Assembly (NCBI GenBank): GCA_028023455.1
Contig: JAQFVV010006245.1
Span: 7,085,331 to 7,149,330 of the forward strand
Length of the DNA stretch: 64,000 bases
Reading direction: 5' to 3'
Source: Epiperipatus broadwayi
Taxonomy: Eukaryota > Onychophora > Udeonychophora > Euonychophora > Peripatidae
The notes under the pieces were generated by a model. The model was not told where the DNA came from. It searched no databases and worked only from the letters and a program-made list of their open reading frames with translations. Positions within the stretch are counted from its first letter, which is position 1. Each line of letters begins with the position of its first letter. Positions 13,108 to 25,982 of this stretch are shown piece after piece. A program made the translations under genes and the position numbers.

Positions 13108-13484
13108 CTTTATTAAAAATTATAATTTTTTGAATTATCACAGTATTTGTTGCTGATATTTAAGCCTATTTTCCCCCACATATTATTAAAATATGATAAA
13201 ATCAAATAATGTTCAGATTTGTTCAGACCAAAACTTTTACATGAACATGCTAAATTAGGCAATTATAAACAGTAGTGTTAGAATCAAACATTGATTATTT
13301 CTATTCTGAATTTTAAAAAGAAAAGTGGTTAGAAAATATTAACTTTATTTAGTGCAAAATACAGACGCAAATCAAAGTGAATTAAAAACATCTTTATAGA
13401 TATAATAAACACCTCCACACTTCCCAATTCTTTTCAAATTCATATAAATAAAGATACAATAAAAGACAAATGACCCCCCCCCCA

Positions 13485-13555
13485 AGATGCATTTCGTGAT
13501 GAAACAGCACTCATCAGTTGGCCCAGGTCACTATCTCTCATATATATATCTTTAT
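13485..13555. repeat. fragment of the foldback/SINE-like family
   Basis: AGCACTCATCAGTTGGCCCA followed by CTATCTCTCATATATATAT matches the centre of the family unit (CAGTTGGTCCAGATTATCATCTC plus a TA tract). It lies inside the hAT element, just downstream of copy 2, and a poly-C run precedes it. Confidence 0.55.
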
Positions 13556-14152
13556 TATATGAAAAGTATTAATCTAGAGTAAATTGTTACATTTTCATTT
13601 ACCATTGTCAAACTTCCTCCTCTCACAACTTTGACGCCATCCATTTCAGATAAATACACTAATGATTATTAGTAATCATTTTCGAAACTAGAGATTATCT
13701 CACTTTAAACCTCATCTTGTTTAGAAGCATCTAATCCAAGGAATGTAAATACAAACTTTTAGTTAGTTAGTACTCCAGATTGCAATCTCAGCCACATTTT
13801 TTAGTTAAATATTTCAAATAAAGAAAATCCTGTTAAAACATATGACCAAAAACTCTAATTGCATACTCAAACAAAAAATTAAATATCCAAACAAAGAAAT
13901 AGTCAATGCTTCAGATATAGTGAAAAATAATTATTTCCTACTTTTTAAGGATTGTTTTTGTTTGTGTAGGTGTTTTTTTAAAGATTTGGTGTCAAAGGAG
14001 TAAGAAATGTTCCGATAATTTTTCAATTTTCATTATACTTAGCATTAATGTAAATGCCTCAATAGAATCTTATTCCCGTCAATTAATTTAATTTTTTTTG
14101 TCTTATGGGATTTATATAGCTTGTTTTTGTTGGCAGATATCTTCTACTCAAC

Positions 14153-15890
14153 ATGGCAGAGGCTAAAAAAAATCTAAACGGTATAACATTGATTATTTGA
14201 AGTTTGGCTCTATTCCATCACTGTCAGACAAGTATTTACCCATGTGTCTTTTATGCAACAAAGTTTTAAGGAATGATGCTATGAAACTGTCTAAGCTGGA
14301 GAATCATCTGAGAAGGTTGCATTCTGATAAAACCAGTAAAGATTTGATATACTTTAAAACACTAAAAGAAAAACTTCAGAAAAGAATCACGCTAGACAGC
14401 ATGTTTGCTTCAACATCAAAAAAAAATGATGATGGTTTGCTGGCATCTTCCAATATTTCTTTACTCATAGTAAATCAGGAATACTATTGGAGAACAGCTG
14501 ATTTTTCCAGATGTTGAGAGGTTTTCTACATAAACCTGCATATGATATACTAAAAAAAATTCCTTTGAGTGACAACACAGTTCAAAGACATATTGACAAA
14601 ATAAGTCATTATGTGAAAATCTTCTTCTGTAATTATCTAAAAACAAACCATTTTTTCTTCAAGTCGATTAGTCAACTTTAATTGGTAATGAAGCACTATT
14701 AATGGCATATGTTCATTTTGTTATATATTGAGAAATCCATCAAGAACTGCTTTTTGTGAAAACTTTGACAACAGATACTGAAGAAAAATTAATATTTAAT
14801 GTTTTAAAAGACTATTTTATGGAAAAAGGGATCCCTTAACAAATATAATATCAGTAGCAGCAGATGGAGTACCAGCCATGTTTGGACACTATCATGGTTT
14901 TACAAGCTATTCAGAACAAAAAGTACCTGTATATTTGCAATTCACTGCATCATTCACTGAAAACACTTAGTAGCTAAAAATTAAAGTGCCATATTGCATC
15001 ATTGTCTCCAATTTATCACAATAGCAGAAAACAAGATTCATAGCAACATGTTAAATTCTAGGTTGCTTGAGCAGTTGTGTGAAAAAAATGTCAAGGACTT
15101 TCATCAATTACTTCATCACACTAAAATATTCTGGCTCTTAAAAGGCTTATGTTTGAATTTTTTTTCCACTTTTTGAACCGATTTTAGAGTTTTTGGATGA
15201 TAAAGATCCCATTTTGAAATAAAATTAAATAAAATGGAAACTAGATACTCCTTATTTAACAGATTTATTTGCTAAATTTAATCAGGTTAACTTGCAGTTA
15301 CAAGGAGACAGCCTGAATTTAATAAAAGAAAGTCCATAATTTCAGCTTTTCTTGCCAGAATTAACTTATTCAAATAAAACATTGGAAAGCACAAATTTCC
15401 ACAATTCCACAACTTATCATTGATAAACGTTCAAGATGATGATATTTTGGCATATGTTCAACATTTAAGTGTCCTCCACTCAAACTTTAAAATCAGATTT
15501 GATGATGTTCTAACTATGGAAATATCATACTGGGTTATCAATCCATATGGTGCAATTGAAGAATCGGATATCGCAATACAAGAAGAACTCATCAAAATGA
15601 GCACTAATGAAGAACTTAAAGGGTAGTTTAAAAAGTGATATCAGCAGTTCTGGTTTCAAAAAAAAAATGTAGTTGTTATTTATCCTGCATTATGGAGTAT
15701 TGCAAGAAAAATTTTGATAGCTTCTCCATTTTTATAGCTTGTGGAAAGGGGTTTTAGCACAGTAAGTAATCTGCTGACTAAAAAAAAAAAGAAATTTTAT
15801 GCAAATAACTGAATGATAAGATTTAAGGCTATTCCTCAATCATTTGACTCCAAATAATAAGCAATTGCTATCAGAGCATCAAGTTCATCC
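14153..15890 (+). pseudogene. hAT transposase relic (ZBED5/SCAND3-like)
   Basis: Pieces of one transposase lie in order in shifting frames. The N-terminus has YLKFGSIPS, then a BED-type zinc finger, CLLCNKVLRNDAMKLSKLENHLRRLH (cited here as positions 14244-14320; Cys-x2-Cys and His-x4-His ligands visible). Next come PLSDNTVQRHIDKI-like residues (about 14565), a catalytic-core segment, IPLTNIISVAADGVPAMFGH (about 14830-14890), then NMLNSRLLEQLCEKN and LLHHTKIFWLLKG (about 15045-15150). The C-terminal dimerisation (hATC) region follows: MEISYWVINPYG (about 15515), QEELIKMSTNEELKG and LVERGFSTVSNLLTKK (about 15735-15790). A likely start is ATG 14153, although a frame break follows within 40 bases. 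Many stops and indels show long inactivity. hAT transposases cut and paste their own DNA; this copy cannot. Confidence 0.85.
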
Positions 15891-16301
15891 TTCCCATTAA
15901 CACCATTAATTATGGTATTTTTAGTTTTGAACCTTAGTTTTATTTTATGGTTTTGTTACTAAATTCTGATTTTTGTCCAAAATCCAAATATTTACAGGGT
16001 TTTGTACTAAATTTTAAAGAGAATTTTAATTTAGCCTATTTTTATTTTGAGCTATTCAATTTTGTTTTATTTCACATAAAAATAAAATTTTTAATTTGTT
16101 TCAATAAAGGTCTGACTAAAAAATTTAAGTTGGTTTTTTTTTTTTTGCAAAGCCCTATCAAAGTGAACAGCACTGTCAGCTGCAAAAAACATATTTGACA
16201 ATATACAGTTTAGAAAAATTTAATATTAGGCAGACAGAGAGTCTATGACAAAAAATAAATCGGAAAGTGGTCCACAGAACAAAAAAATCTGGGGACCTCT
16301 A

Positions 16302-16309
16302 CTTTACAT
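16302..16309. repeat. right target-site duplication of the hAT element
   Basis: CTTTACAT is identical to 12399-12406 and immediately follows the right terminus. Confidence 0.75.
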
Positions 16310-16969
16310 ATTCAAAGTAAAAATACTTATAGATATACAACATATAATAGTTAAGTTACAGTCTTTATAACCATTATACATAAAATAAAGAAAATGAAAA
16401 TATTGAACTGATTTAATAAATTGTACAAATTTGCTCAAATACAACGTTTCAAAGAAGATTTTTTTAAGGCAGCTACTTAAGTGAATCTAAATAATTTTTT
16501 TTTTTGATGACATTTATAAAAAGTTTCAGATGCTTGATCATACAAGTTTTACACAAACATAAACAAAAAATAAGTTCCTAATTAAATAATGTTATGAAAT
16601 GCCATGAAACTAATTTATATTTTCAGCTTTCTTATAATGAATCAACAAAACTGGAGAGAGTTGATTAAAAAATCATCATATATATCTATGATGCTAAGTC
16701 TATGATTTATAAGTTGTTTTTTTTTGTAATTTGAGTTAAAAAAATTATCTGCATACAATTTGTTATGAGATCTAACTTAATATCTTGTATACTATCATCA
16801 TTTGCAATTATTTATATACAAAAAAAAACCAAAACAAAACAACAACAAAAAAAAAGATAAAAAACAAAAAATATTAAAAAGGAACTTTCTGTGAAATACA
16901 AATACATGACAATATTAATGCTTAGTATTTTTGAATAGGTAAAATTGCAAAAAGATATAGTTCATTAAA
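16310..16969. other. A+T-rich non-coding stretch
   Basis: No coding signal and no recognisable repeat. It contains A-rich runs near 16820-16870. Confidence 0.6.
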
Positions 16970-17560
16970 TAAAGGGATTTAAATATTTGGGTAGTTGGTT
17001 GACTGAGGATGGCAGAAATGAACATGAAGTTAAACGAATAGCATTGACAAAGGAGGCATTTACTAAGAGAAATAGAATATTTTGTAGACCTTTGAAGAGA
17101 GAATTAAAGAAAAGATTAATTAAATGCTATGTGTAGAGTATGCTATTATATGGTTGTGAAACATGGATACTGAGTAATAAAATTATGTATGGATTTAAAA
17201 TCTTTGAGATATGGTCATGGAAAAGCATGGTAAAAATCAGCTAGATAAATAAAATAACAAATGAAAAAGTATTGAAAAGAGCAAAAGAAAAAAGATTGAT
17301 TGAGAAAATTAGAGATAAAGAAAAAAACTGGACTGCACATATATTAAAAAAAAGTATAGTTTAATGAAAGATATTTTGAAGAAAATGCAAAAAGAAAGAA
17401 TGGAAAAGACTAATGTTGTTTGATGATATAAGAAATAGAAAGAGTTACGTGAAAGTGGAGAACTGAGCAATGAAGAGAAAATGGAGAAATAAATGATTTG
17501 GTGACACAATTACTTTGTGGACTAGTTCATGGGAAATAATACTATTGTTTAAATAATTGA
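16970..17560 (+). pseudogene. LINE reverse-transcriptase C-terminal relic
   Basis: The reading is FKYLGSWLTEDGRNEHEVKR, then AFTKRNRIFCRPL, RLIKCYV, a stop, MLLYGCETWILSN, and later ITNEKVLKRAKEKRLIEKIRDKE, WTAHIL (17310-17345) and LLFDDIRNRKSYVK (about 17415-17455). This is the familiar 'YLGS..T.DG ... LLYG.ETW ... GHIL ... DDI' order found after the catalytic core of many RTE-like LINEs. The catalytic YxDD region is not present, so the copy is 5'-truncated. In-frame stops and at least one frame change make it dead. Confidence 0.75.
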
Positions 17561-20500
17561 TTACTTCATTTAGATTTAGAGAGATATATGCAAAATTATT
17601 GGAATTAATTACAAATACATAGACCAATGAGATTGTGTCACTTGATATTATGGATGCTATAATTACTATAATTTATAAGCTAAAAGGGATAAAAAAGATT
17701 ATCTTAATTACTTGTTATATCATTATTATTTGCTATAGAAAAGTATTTTTTAAGGATTTTTATTGAATAGGTTGCTGCTAGCCATGAATAAATGATTACC
17801 AGAGATTCAGTATGATTCTTGCCAGACAAATACAAATAAAAAATGTCATAAGAAAATTGGATGATTTTTGTACTTTTTTTTCATTGAGTTGGTTAAGATG
17901 TTTAATTAAGTTGCCAGAAAATATTTAACAGACTTTAAAATAGCACATTTTCACTTGAGTTTTAATTATATTATTCAGATGTTACATGGTAGAATGAGGA
18001 GAATTACTGTAAATAAAAAAACTGAAGCACTGTTTTTGGAATATAAAAGGTCAAATTCAAAATCTGATAATTCATAAACTTGACTGTAAATTTACAGATA
18101 TTGATGAATGTATTATTTTTAATAATTAAAATAAGGATTTATAAAATATTTTTTTATATTATTGATATAAAAATAAACTACTAAAAATTCATTTTTGTAA
18201 TTAATATTTTTAAACTTGAGTGCTTTATCAGATAATGATTGGAAAATACTTCTCTACCAACTTTTCAACTTGGATGATTATCAATATGAGAAATTGATCA
18301 GTTTAAAAATAGATTGATCGTTTTTACGGTAGAAAAGAAAATTAATCGTTAAGTTAGCACAAATTCTTATGTGCTGTTTGTGCATTTACAAAATTAAGAG
18401 GCAGAATATTTCATAAGAGTTACATAACTCATTAAGTCAAAATCCACTCTTAGTGATCATATAAATAGCATTTTTTTGGAATGATTTACTATCCATTTAA
18501 TTTTCCATGGTAGAACCCATCTAACTCATTGCTCTTCATATTCTTTTTTTATTATTATTAACAATTTTTCCACGCACTATTTACTTTTATATAAATTAGA
18601 TTACTTGATGACATAATCTAAATAAGGTATTTTCAATTTGGTTATTTGAACTTCAACAAGAAGATGTAATCTGACCATTTTCCTTGTTGTCCATGGAATT
18701 CTCAAAGTCTTCAGTAGCATTTAATTTTGAAAAGCACTACTCACCTATTCATTTTTTAGTATTCCAATTTTATATTCACAGTAAGTCACGGAAAACAAAA
18801 TCATTGTTTAAACAATTCTGATATTTATTTTTAAAAATATATTTCTACATCTAAAAATCTTTTACAAGTTTTTTTTTTTTAATTCTGAATAGTTTTAGTC
18901 TTAGACAAAATATTTTTATTAGTAGTTCCTTTATTGTTGTTGAATAATATCAGATAATAAAAATTATAAACACGATAAATTATGATATCAACTGTTGGAA
19001 CTGCTAATATAATCTTGTCTTCCATTCTGTTCATTAATTTTTCTAATAATAATCTTGATGCAGTTTTTATTATAGCTTGAATGGTCAACTGAATCAATCA
19101 AAGTTCATACTATATTCAATTAAGCGAATATAGACTTTTTTAATGTTGCCTGGACTTCCTCATTATCCACTACAAATGCTTGTGGAAAAATTTTTAATGC
19201 AAAGACGATAATATAGTTTTCAAATATTGACAAGGTTTCTTTGATTTATTTTTATTTTTATAGAAATACAAGTTTATTTTCTAGAATCTGTAGGCCATTA
19301 AATAAATTTATACATTAAATAAAAAAATTGTAATGTTTTTTCAGAGTTTTAAATTTTTTGATGCAATCCAATCAATTTCAGTCATTATATCTTTAGGAAA
19401 AGATAAAAAAACCTAATCTAAAGTGATTTTTTAATATAAGCTTTCTTATTAAAAGTGTCTTGCTTAACATCTTTGTGATAAACCTTCTTATATATTCTTT
19501 ACAATCTCGTCTTTACTACTTTATGTGTAATTTGCTTATTGATATTTTTCAATATATCTTTTCAAGGATGAAGCTTTTTTTTGGAGGAAGTAGGATAAAT
19601 TTCCAGATGACACTTTTTTTTTCAAGCTTGTTTTTCAAATATTTATCAAATATTGATGATTGCCCCTGGATATTCTTTGAAATTTTTTATCAATTTCTTA
19701 AAAAAAAATCTTTATATCTTTTTCTTTTCCACTTCTCAATGTATCTATCTTCTTTAATTCCTAATAAAACTTTCATATTCATTTATATTTTAATATTATT
19801 TTAAAAAGCAAGTTGGTGTCAGGTGCCATTCTGTTCTTGCTTAGAAAGACTCCTATTTTGTTTACCAAATTAAAAAAAAACAAAACAAAAAAAAAAATTA
19901 AATATAATTTATAATAAAATTCAGAGAATTTTATAATAAAATTCAGAGAATTAATTTAACCGATTTAAATTAGAAAAATTAATTTAATAAATATATTTGT
20001 CGAAAATATTTTTGTATTTTTGATTAGAATTAAAAATTTTAGTAGAAGAGATTTGAACTAAAGTTTTCTACAGAGTGCTATAAATTTTCAGACAATTCAT
20101 ATTTAAAAGAAATAGGTAGTTTATCTAACACTCAAAGTATATTCACGAATAATTCGAATTTGTTCTACAATCTATCCCTAGCCAAATTTTTGCGATAAAA
20201 ATTAAAATCTTTTATTGGTGGAAGATAAGATGTAATTAATTTTATTTTTATGAATTTCAATCAGTTATGTACGTAGCAAATTATCAATATAAAGCAATAA
20301 AAAGAGTTTTGAATTCATAAAAGCTTATCAATTATCGTATTTAATTTTTGATTTCAAATCCATATTAATCAATAGAATTTTTTATTTTCCATTTCCAAAT
20401 CTGAAATTTAAATTAATAATTGGAGAAAATATATTTTGCCTACAAGTTTTATTATATTTTGACTACACTTGATCGTAAAACTTTTCAATTTTTTTTTTAT

Positions 20501-21254
20501 TTGCGTGAGTTGCTGCAGCATTGACAAGTAAAAAAATCTGACAGATATATTTTGTGTCCATGACATTTAGGTGGTATTGATCATCATTCACAGAATTATA
20601 TTTAATAGAAGATCTTGCAATATCTTTTTAATAATGAAAGCATCGCCATTTTTGTTATTGTACTTGAAATATTCTAGTTGATTCCATTTATTTTTCTAAC
20701 TTCTAATATATTAATGTGTAAGTGATTTATTTTTAATTTTAATCGCATTAAGTTTTCTTTATATAAGTTTTTCATATCAAATTCTAAAACCAATCTCTTT
20801 ACACTTTTGTTCTTTTTTTTTTTACATAGATACATTGACAACCAAATATTCAAATATTTTTAATCTAGTCATGTCATATAAATCTGAATATATTAAATAT
20901 TTTTGACTTTTCCTATATTTACAATACAGTTTTTTACATTGCATAATTTAAAATGATATTCATGATATGACAGTGATCAATGGACACAAATAATACTCTT
21001 ATTTTATTACTTTCCAGTATAGATAGTTTCAACGAAAGAGTAAAAAACATAAAAAAGTGAAGAATGCAAGGCAAAATTAAAGTAAGCTAATTATCACTAG
21101 TTACAGTCATAAATGAATAGGACTATTCCAACTCCCAATCAAAAAAATAATGATATATAAAAAATGAATTTTGTAATGATTATATAAATCAACCTGTAAA
21201 ACATAAACACATCCATATGTAGAACATGTTGATCTACTATTTTGTTTATTTGAC
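17561..21254. other. A+T-rich non-coding stretch
   Basis: I see no gene. Longest frames (for example 19460-19804 +) are Phe/Leu/Ile-rich composition artefacts. A minus-strand frame at about 18880-19100 has mixed composition but matches nothing I recognise. A short tandem duplication (AATTTTATAATAAAATTCAG-type) lies near 19910-19950. Confidence 0.55.
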
Positions 21255-22369
21255 ATTTTATGTTGTACTTTAACATCTTTTGCAGCAATTTTTCCCTCTA
21301 ACTATAGCTCTCCACTGTGTTTAATATTCAATCATATCTTTCTAATGAAAACCATCAATATTGTGTTTTTTCATAGGATCAAGATAATCTTTATAATGTA
21401 AATAAATCTGCCTTTTCCGTAAAACTATGCTCAAGTTATTCATACAATATTGAAGTCCTTTCTCATTTCTTTCTTTCACTAATCCACTTATTTATGTGAT
21501 TTAGTGCTAAAATAGAATGATACGGTCAGCAGATCCTATAGCTCAAGATCATGGATCATATGAACTCCCAAGCAATACATCACTTGACTATTTTTGTCTA
21601 ATACAATGAAGACATAATTTTATAGTAATGTCTAAAGTAAGATACTCAACAAATCAAAGCATATAATGATTAGTCTTATAATCATAAGACATTGTCTTTT
21701 CAGAATTTTATAAAGTTTCCTTAAACAAAATTTTTCTAATGGTTGTGTTGCATTTATAAAGGATTCAAGCTTCATTTCCTTACAATAAATTAGGTAAATA
21801 TCAGCTCTAAATATAAATAATTTAGTTTCAGTATTTATATTACTATGATGAAATATTTTATCTTTCATCTTATAAAAAGCATTAGAATGTTTAGAGTTTG
21901 TATTGTATTTCAACAACTAAATTCATCTTTCTACTTAAAAAAATACTAAGATATTCAAATTTATTTTCACTCTCAAGTTTTGATAATCACTTAAACTAAC
22001 AGTGGCTGAATAACTTCTTCCATTACAGTCTGATAAAGAAAACAAGGTTTTTTTTAAACATTAATTAATTGATCATTAGGTACATTCTATATATCATTTT
22101 TGAATTTGCAAAGATTTCACAATTATCAGCAAACTGTTAATCCAGGAGTGGAAGATAAATGTTAAATCATCACAATAAAGATATTCCAAAAAACTAAATG
22201 CTAAAAATACATTTAAATGACAAAGAATGACAAATTCTTGGGTACCATCTTCTTTAAAGTTACCATCACTTGAAATAAAAAAAACCCATATGGCAAAACA
22301 ATTATACAAACTATCATAAAAAAGAAAGGGAGATGAGGAAATCCTAAAAAGAGGCTTTTCAAAACACAA
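21255..22369 (-). pseudogene. LINE reverse-transcriptase relic, minus strand
   Basis: Read on the minus strand from 22369 downward, fragments follow RT order: FRISSSPFLFYDSLYNC and SSDGNFKEDGTQEF, then a YxDD-type site in EYLYCDDLTFIFHS (about 22175-22150), NSLLIIVKSL, KFEYLSIFLSRKMNLVVEIQ (about 21970-21920), AFYKMKDKIF with INTETKLFIFRADIY (about 21875-21790), FCLRKLYKIL, and near the end KKHNIDGF, QWRAIVRGKIAAKD (about 21370-21260). This matches the LINE order thumb/YLGS, AFGRL..VW, TKL.VY, FH.RCLR.IL, WR. Stops and shifts occur throughout. Clade cannot be fixed by eye; it looks different from the relic at 16970-17560. Confidence 0.65.
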
Positions 22370-24469
22370 AAATGTTTCTTAATGCAGATACGTTATTTAT
22401 TCATTATGATAATGATCTAATTTATATGCAATTATCAAATTCTTTTTAAACAGAGAAAATATAAACAATATTAAATGTATATCCTTTTGGTATTTTTGAT
22501 GCAAAGCATCTTTTCAACACCAAACCTATGCTAAATATATGAGTTTAGCTGTAGAGTATTTGTTTTGAAAAGAGTGTTCATCACTGCAAGTGGATTAGGG
22601 ATATATATATATATAATGTTAAAAATTTTTCATTTAGTAAATATTTTTATAACTGCATATTGATTATAGTGGTTATTTTTAAATAATACTCTCAACTGAT
22701 ATTTTAGTTTATGGATCTGCAGCAGTTATATCACATATAACAAGTGAAGGAGAAAAATTTTGTACATTATGTTTGAAAATTTTAACTAAGGCTAAAAAAA
22801 CTATAGTCAATTTAATAAGTACTAGTTAAGATTTTTGGAATAATAAAATTTCTGCAATACCCTTTAAGTAAACCGTGAAAAGTAGTTAGAGATCATAAAT
22901 TACTGTTAGTATTATTGTCTAAATAAAAAACAAACGATCAATATATAAGTCCATATACATTACAATGGACAATATCTATAAGCAACATTTGATAATAAAT
23001 TTATGTATCAAAAAGAGAAAGAGATAAAACATATGGATTCATTAATTAGATAGATGAGCCTTTATAAAGAATAATCAAAGTCAGTTACATTAATACACTT
23101 AAATCTATTATATTAAATGGACACAAAAGGATGATAATTACCAATTCCTGCTTAATTGCAAACAATAAAGCAGTCACTAGTTACCCAAAATCTTTCTGCT
23201 TGCAGTGTAGAATGTTATCAACAGTTGAATGATGCCTATTAATGGAGTTCTCATTTTATCTTATGGCAGAGAAAGAGTATTTTAATTAATCAACAAGGAA
23301 CATATTGGTAAAATCAAAGCAAAATCAATACATTGAACATTACATCAATAAATGTAAAGCATGTTAATAGAAAGAAAGTTACAACATAAATGTTATCATG
23401 CACAGATAAAGGTCATGGCAGAGAATGCATGTAAATCATACTGATTACTTTAATGAGATATTTATTTAGTTACTAGTGATGCATATTTTCAGTAAGTTGG
23501 TTACTATATAGAAAATGACTAAAAAACCATTAAAATAATTGCAGAGGCATATACTACACTCTTTAGCATCATTTATCATTGAGAAAAGTTGAAAAAAGTG
23601 ATGGTAAAAATCATTATCTCTGATGTTTCAAAAGAAGTAAAAATTTGTAAATAACCACCAATCAGAAACAAAATTTGAAAATAAAAGTTTGGATATAAGA
23701 TGGCTTATAAAAAAAGTAGGTGAAGAAGAAAAAAGTTACTATTATCAAAATATATAATAATTATAGAGTCAGAAAATTAAATTGAATACAAGAGATACAC
23801 AAATCATTTAAAATTTATTTCACCGTAGAATCAGAATAAATGATAAAAAAGAAAATATAAGTCTGGACCTTAGATTTCCAAACCATGCTTGGGAGACTAT
23901 AATTTTTGGTAATTGGTTTTGTAAGTTTTAAAAGAAATATTTTAATAAATTTATAGTAAACTTAATATAAAAAGCTGTTCATAGATTATTTCAGGTTTAT
24001 ATAATTTGGATTTGGGGTAATTTTGAATATAATGAATGTAGAAAAATATTGTTAAGGTTATGTTTCTAATAAATAGGAATAAGAATTCCAGTTACTTAGT
24101 TATGCGATTTTCCACATCTTTATATTATTCCTTCCTAAATACTTTTTAATCTTTCAATAAGTAATCTCATACTTAGTGATATAAATAGGCCGTGTGCCGT
24201 AAACTCCAGGGAGCATATATGGCTCTCCATTTTTTTTTTTTACATTGTTGATTTATAAAGATTAAGTAAAATTTAAATACTGGTATTAGTAATACTTCTG
24301 AATTCTATCCAATCTTCTCTTTTTTTTTTTTTTTGGTGAAAATGAAAGCAAAATATCATTTCACCTTTATTTTCCAACACTAATGATTTATTGCAGAATG
24401 AAAATCTCTCCAAATTTAATCCACTTCCTTCCACACCACACCAGTATATTTCCTGGATTTTATTCATCT
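22370..24469. other. A+T-rich non-coding stretch
   Basis: No coding sequence or named repeat is visible. Short TA runs (22602-22615) occur. Confidence 0.55.
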
Positions 24470-24790
24470 ATTTTATAAGTCGTCTCTTTGTAGATCCTTC
24501 ATAATCTCTTGGGATGTGATTTAAAACTGAAACTATCGATATATTATCATCTCTTCTAAAAATATGTCCAGGTCAGCTCAAATTCAATCTCTTACCCATG
24601 AATTTAATTTACAATCTCTTTCTGTTATTCCTAACACAGATCGTTCCATACTTCATTGTATTGAATGATTTGAACTCACTGTATTGCTCTTATGTTAAGT
24701 GCCCACATCTCAGTAGAGTAAAAGTTTTCTTTTTCTAATACATAGACATATCTTCTTTTAATACTAAATTATTTTGATCAAAAGTACTCG
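24470..24790 (-). pseudogene. possible LINE C-terminal relic, minus strand
   Basis: On the minus strand the reading STEMWALNIRAIQ resembles the 'LLYGAETWALN..DI' segment. Further on come FELTWTYF near a DDNIS string and GSTKRRLIK.MNKIQEIY, resembling the RW.GHV.RRDDN ... GRPKRR terminal segment of RTE-like LINEs. Stops intervene and the match is short, so this is a weak call. Confidence 0.4.
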
Positions 24791-25699
24791 ATCCAAATTT
24801 AATTCTATGATTTAAGCAAAATATATTGAAAATGAAATGTTTTCTTAATTTTATTTTATGCATAGATTTCTTTTCAACTAACTATTATGATTCTTATAAT
24901 AAGACAATATATATATAACGTAAAGAAAAAAGTTATATATTAGCCATCATAATTAACTGACACTCGTTTATAATAAAGAAAAAAAATAGAACCTCAAATT
25001 TTAACCATTTCTCTACCGGAATAAAATTTTGGAATTCTTTATTGTTATTTGTGTTATAGTTTATCAAGAACCCTTTTCTTTACAATATTTATTTTATAAA
25101 TATTTTGAATTATTTATAATTTTTTCCCTCAAAGTTGATTTTACCACTGGGATCTTATATCTTCACATAGGCATTTAAAAGATCCGTCTTTAATAAACAG
25201 ATTGATTAAATCAAACTTAATTTTTATAATAACAGTAATGAAGAATTCTATTAATAAACATTCTCAGGGGAATGTATAAATGTAACAGGATAAATTTGAA
25301 GAAAATGTCATCTCATTGTTTTCAAAAAAAAAAAAAAAATCATCTGTTATCCTCCCTTTTTTGTCGATTCCTCCATCTAGTGCTATGTTAAAAAGGAATA
25401 CATTGGATTATTACCATTATTTACAATAGGGGTGGAAAGAGTGTATTGAGATAAGCTAGAAACCTAGGATTTCTTTTTATCACATTTTCCCCATTAAATT
25501 AGTGGCTCTTTATCTTGTTCCATGTTTGCTCATACTGTGAAGATCAAGTGGTTTTACATGCCACCTCACCTGGAAGCACGAACACCGGTGGGATCTAAAA
25601 AATATTGATTTCAATTGAATTGAGTTTTTTTTTCCTGCCACCTTGGATTTTTTTTTTTTTAATTGGATTTATAGATTCCATATTTTATTTATTTATTTT
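24791..25699. other. non-coding stretch
   Basis: A+T-rich until about 25500. From about 25500 the composition becomes less extreme approaching the candidate exon at 25983. Nothing else is recognised. Confidence 0.5.
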
Positions 25700-25982
25700 C
25701 TTTGAATATACATATATAAATATATCGATTTTCTCAGGAAGTAAAAATCCGTAGAGATAAAAAGTAAAGCGTGGATGTTATTGTAAAGAATCCCAGCGAT
25801 CGGTAGCTGTGTGCAGTGCTGGAGTGCATTAATCTGGAAGAATGATTCGGTGATGTAATAAATAGTATCAGAATTTTTCCCGCTGGCTGCCGTACTTTGA
25901 ATCAAACGTCCACTTTTTTAAAAATCTTTATTTTACACATTCTGGGATTTACTATTAGCCTTAGGCGTTCCTTTATTTGTAG
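25700..25982 (+). promoter_or_regulatory. possible 5' region or intron end upstream of the candidate exon
   Basis: The stretch from about 25760 is visibly richer in G+C and CpG (GCGATCGG, CCCGCTGGCTGCCG, AGGCGTTCC) than the surrounding tens of kilobases, as expected around a first exon. The last bases, CGTTCCTTTATTTGTAG, could alternatively be a splice acceptor ending exactly before ATG 25983. No core-promoter element can be assigned. Confidence 0.3.

Larger units (their letters stand above)
12407..16301 (+). mobile_element. hAT DNA transposon (ZBED/SCAND3-like), complete ends, inactive
   Basis: The left end reads CACAGGTTTTCAAAGTGGT. The right end, read on the other strand, is TAGAGGTCCCCAGATTTTT. 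Both resemble the hAT terminal pattern (T/C)AGnGGTTCTCAA and match each other at about 9 of 15 positions. An exact CTTTACAT duplication sits directly outside both ends. Subterminal sequence on both sides contains GTGG(T)CC(A)-type blocks typical of this group. A transposase relic occupies 14153-15890. A foldback element is nested at 12759-13107, so the element is older than that insertion. Total span is about 3.9 kb, within the usual hAT range once the insertion is removed. Confidence 0.8.

Noticed and set aside
12908-13156. 82-codon frame
   Set aside because: It reads through foldback copy 2; no equivalent frame exists in the other copies.
19460-19804. 114-codon frame, the longest in the 17.6-21.2 kb stretch
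   Set aside because: Phe/Ile/Leu/Tyr-rich composition from T-rich DNA; no motif seen.
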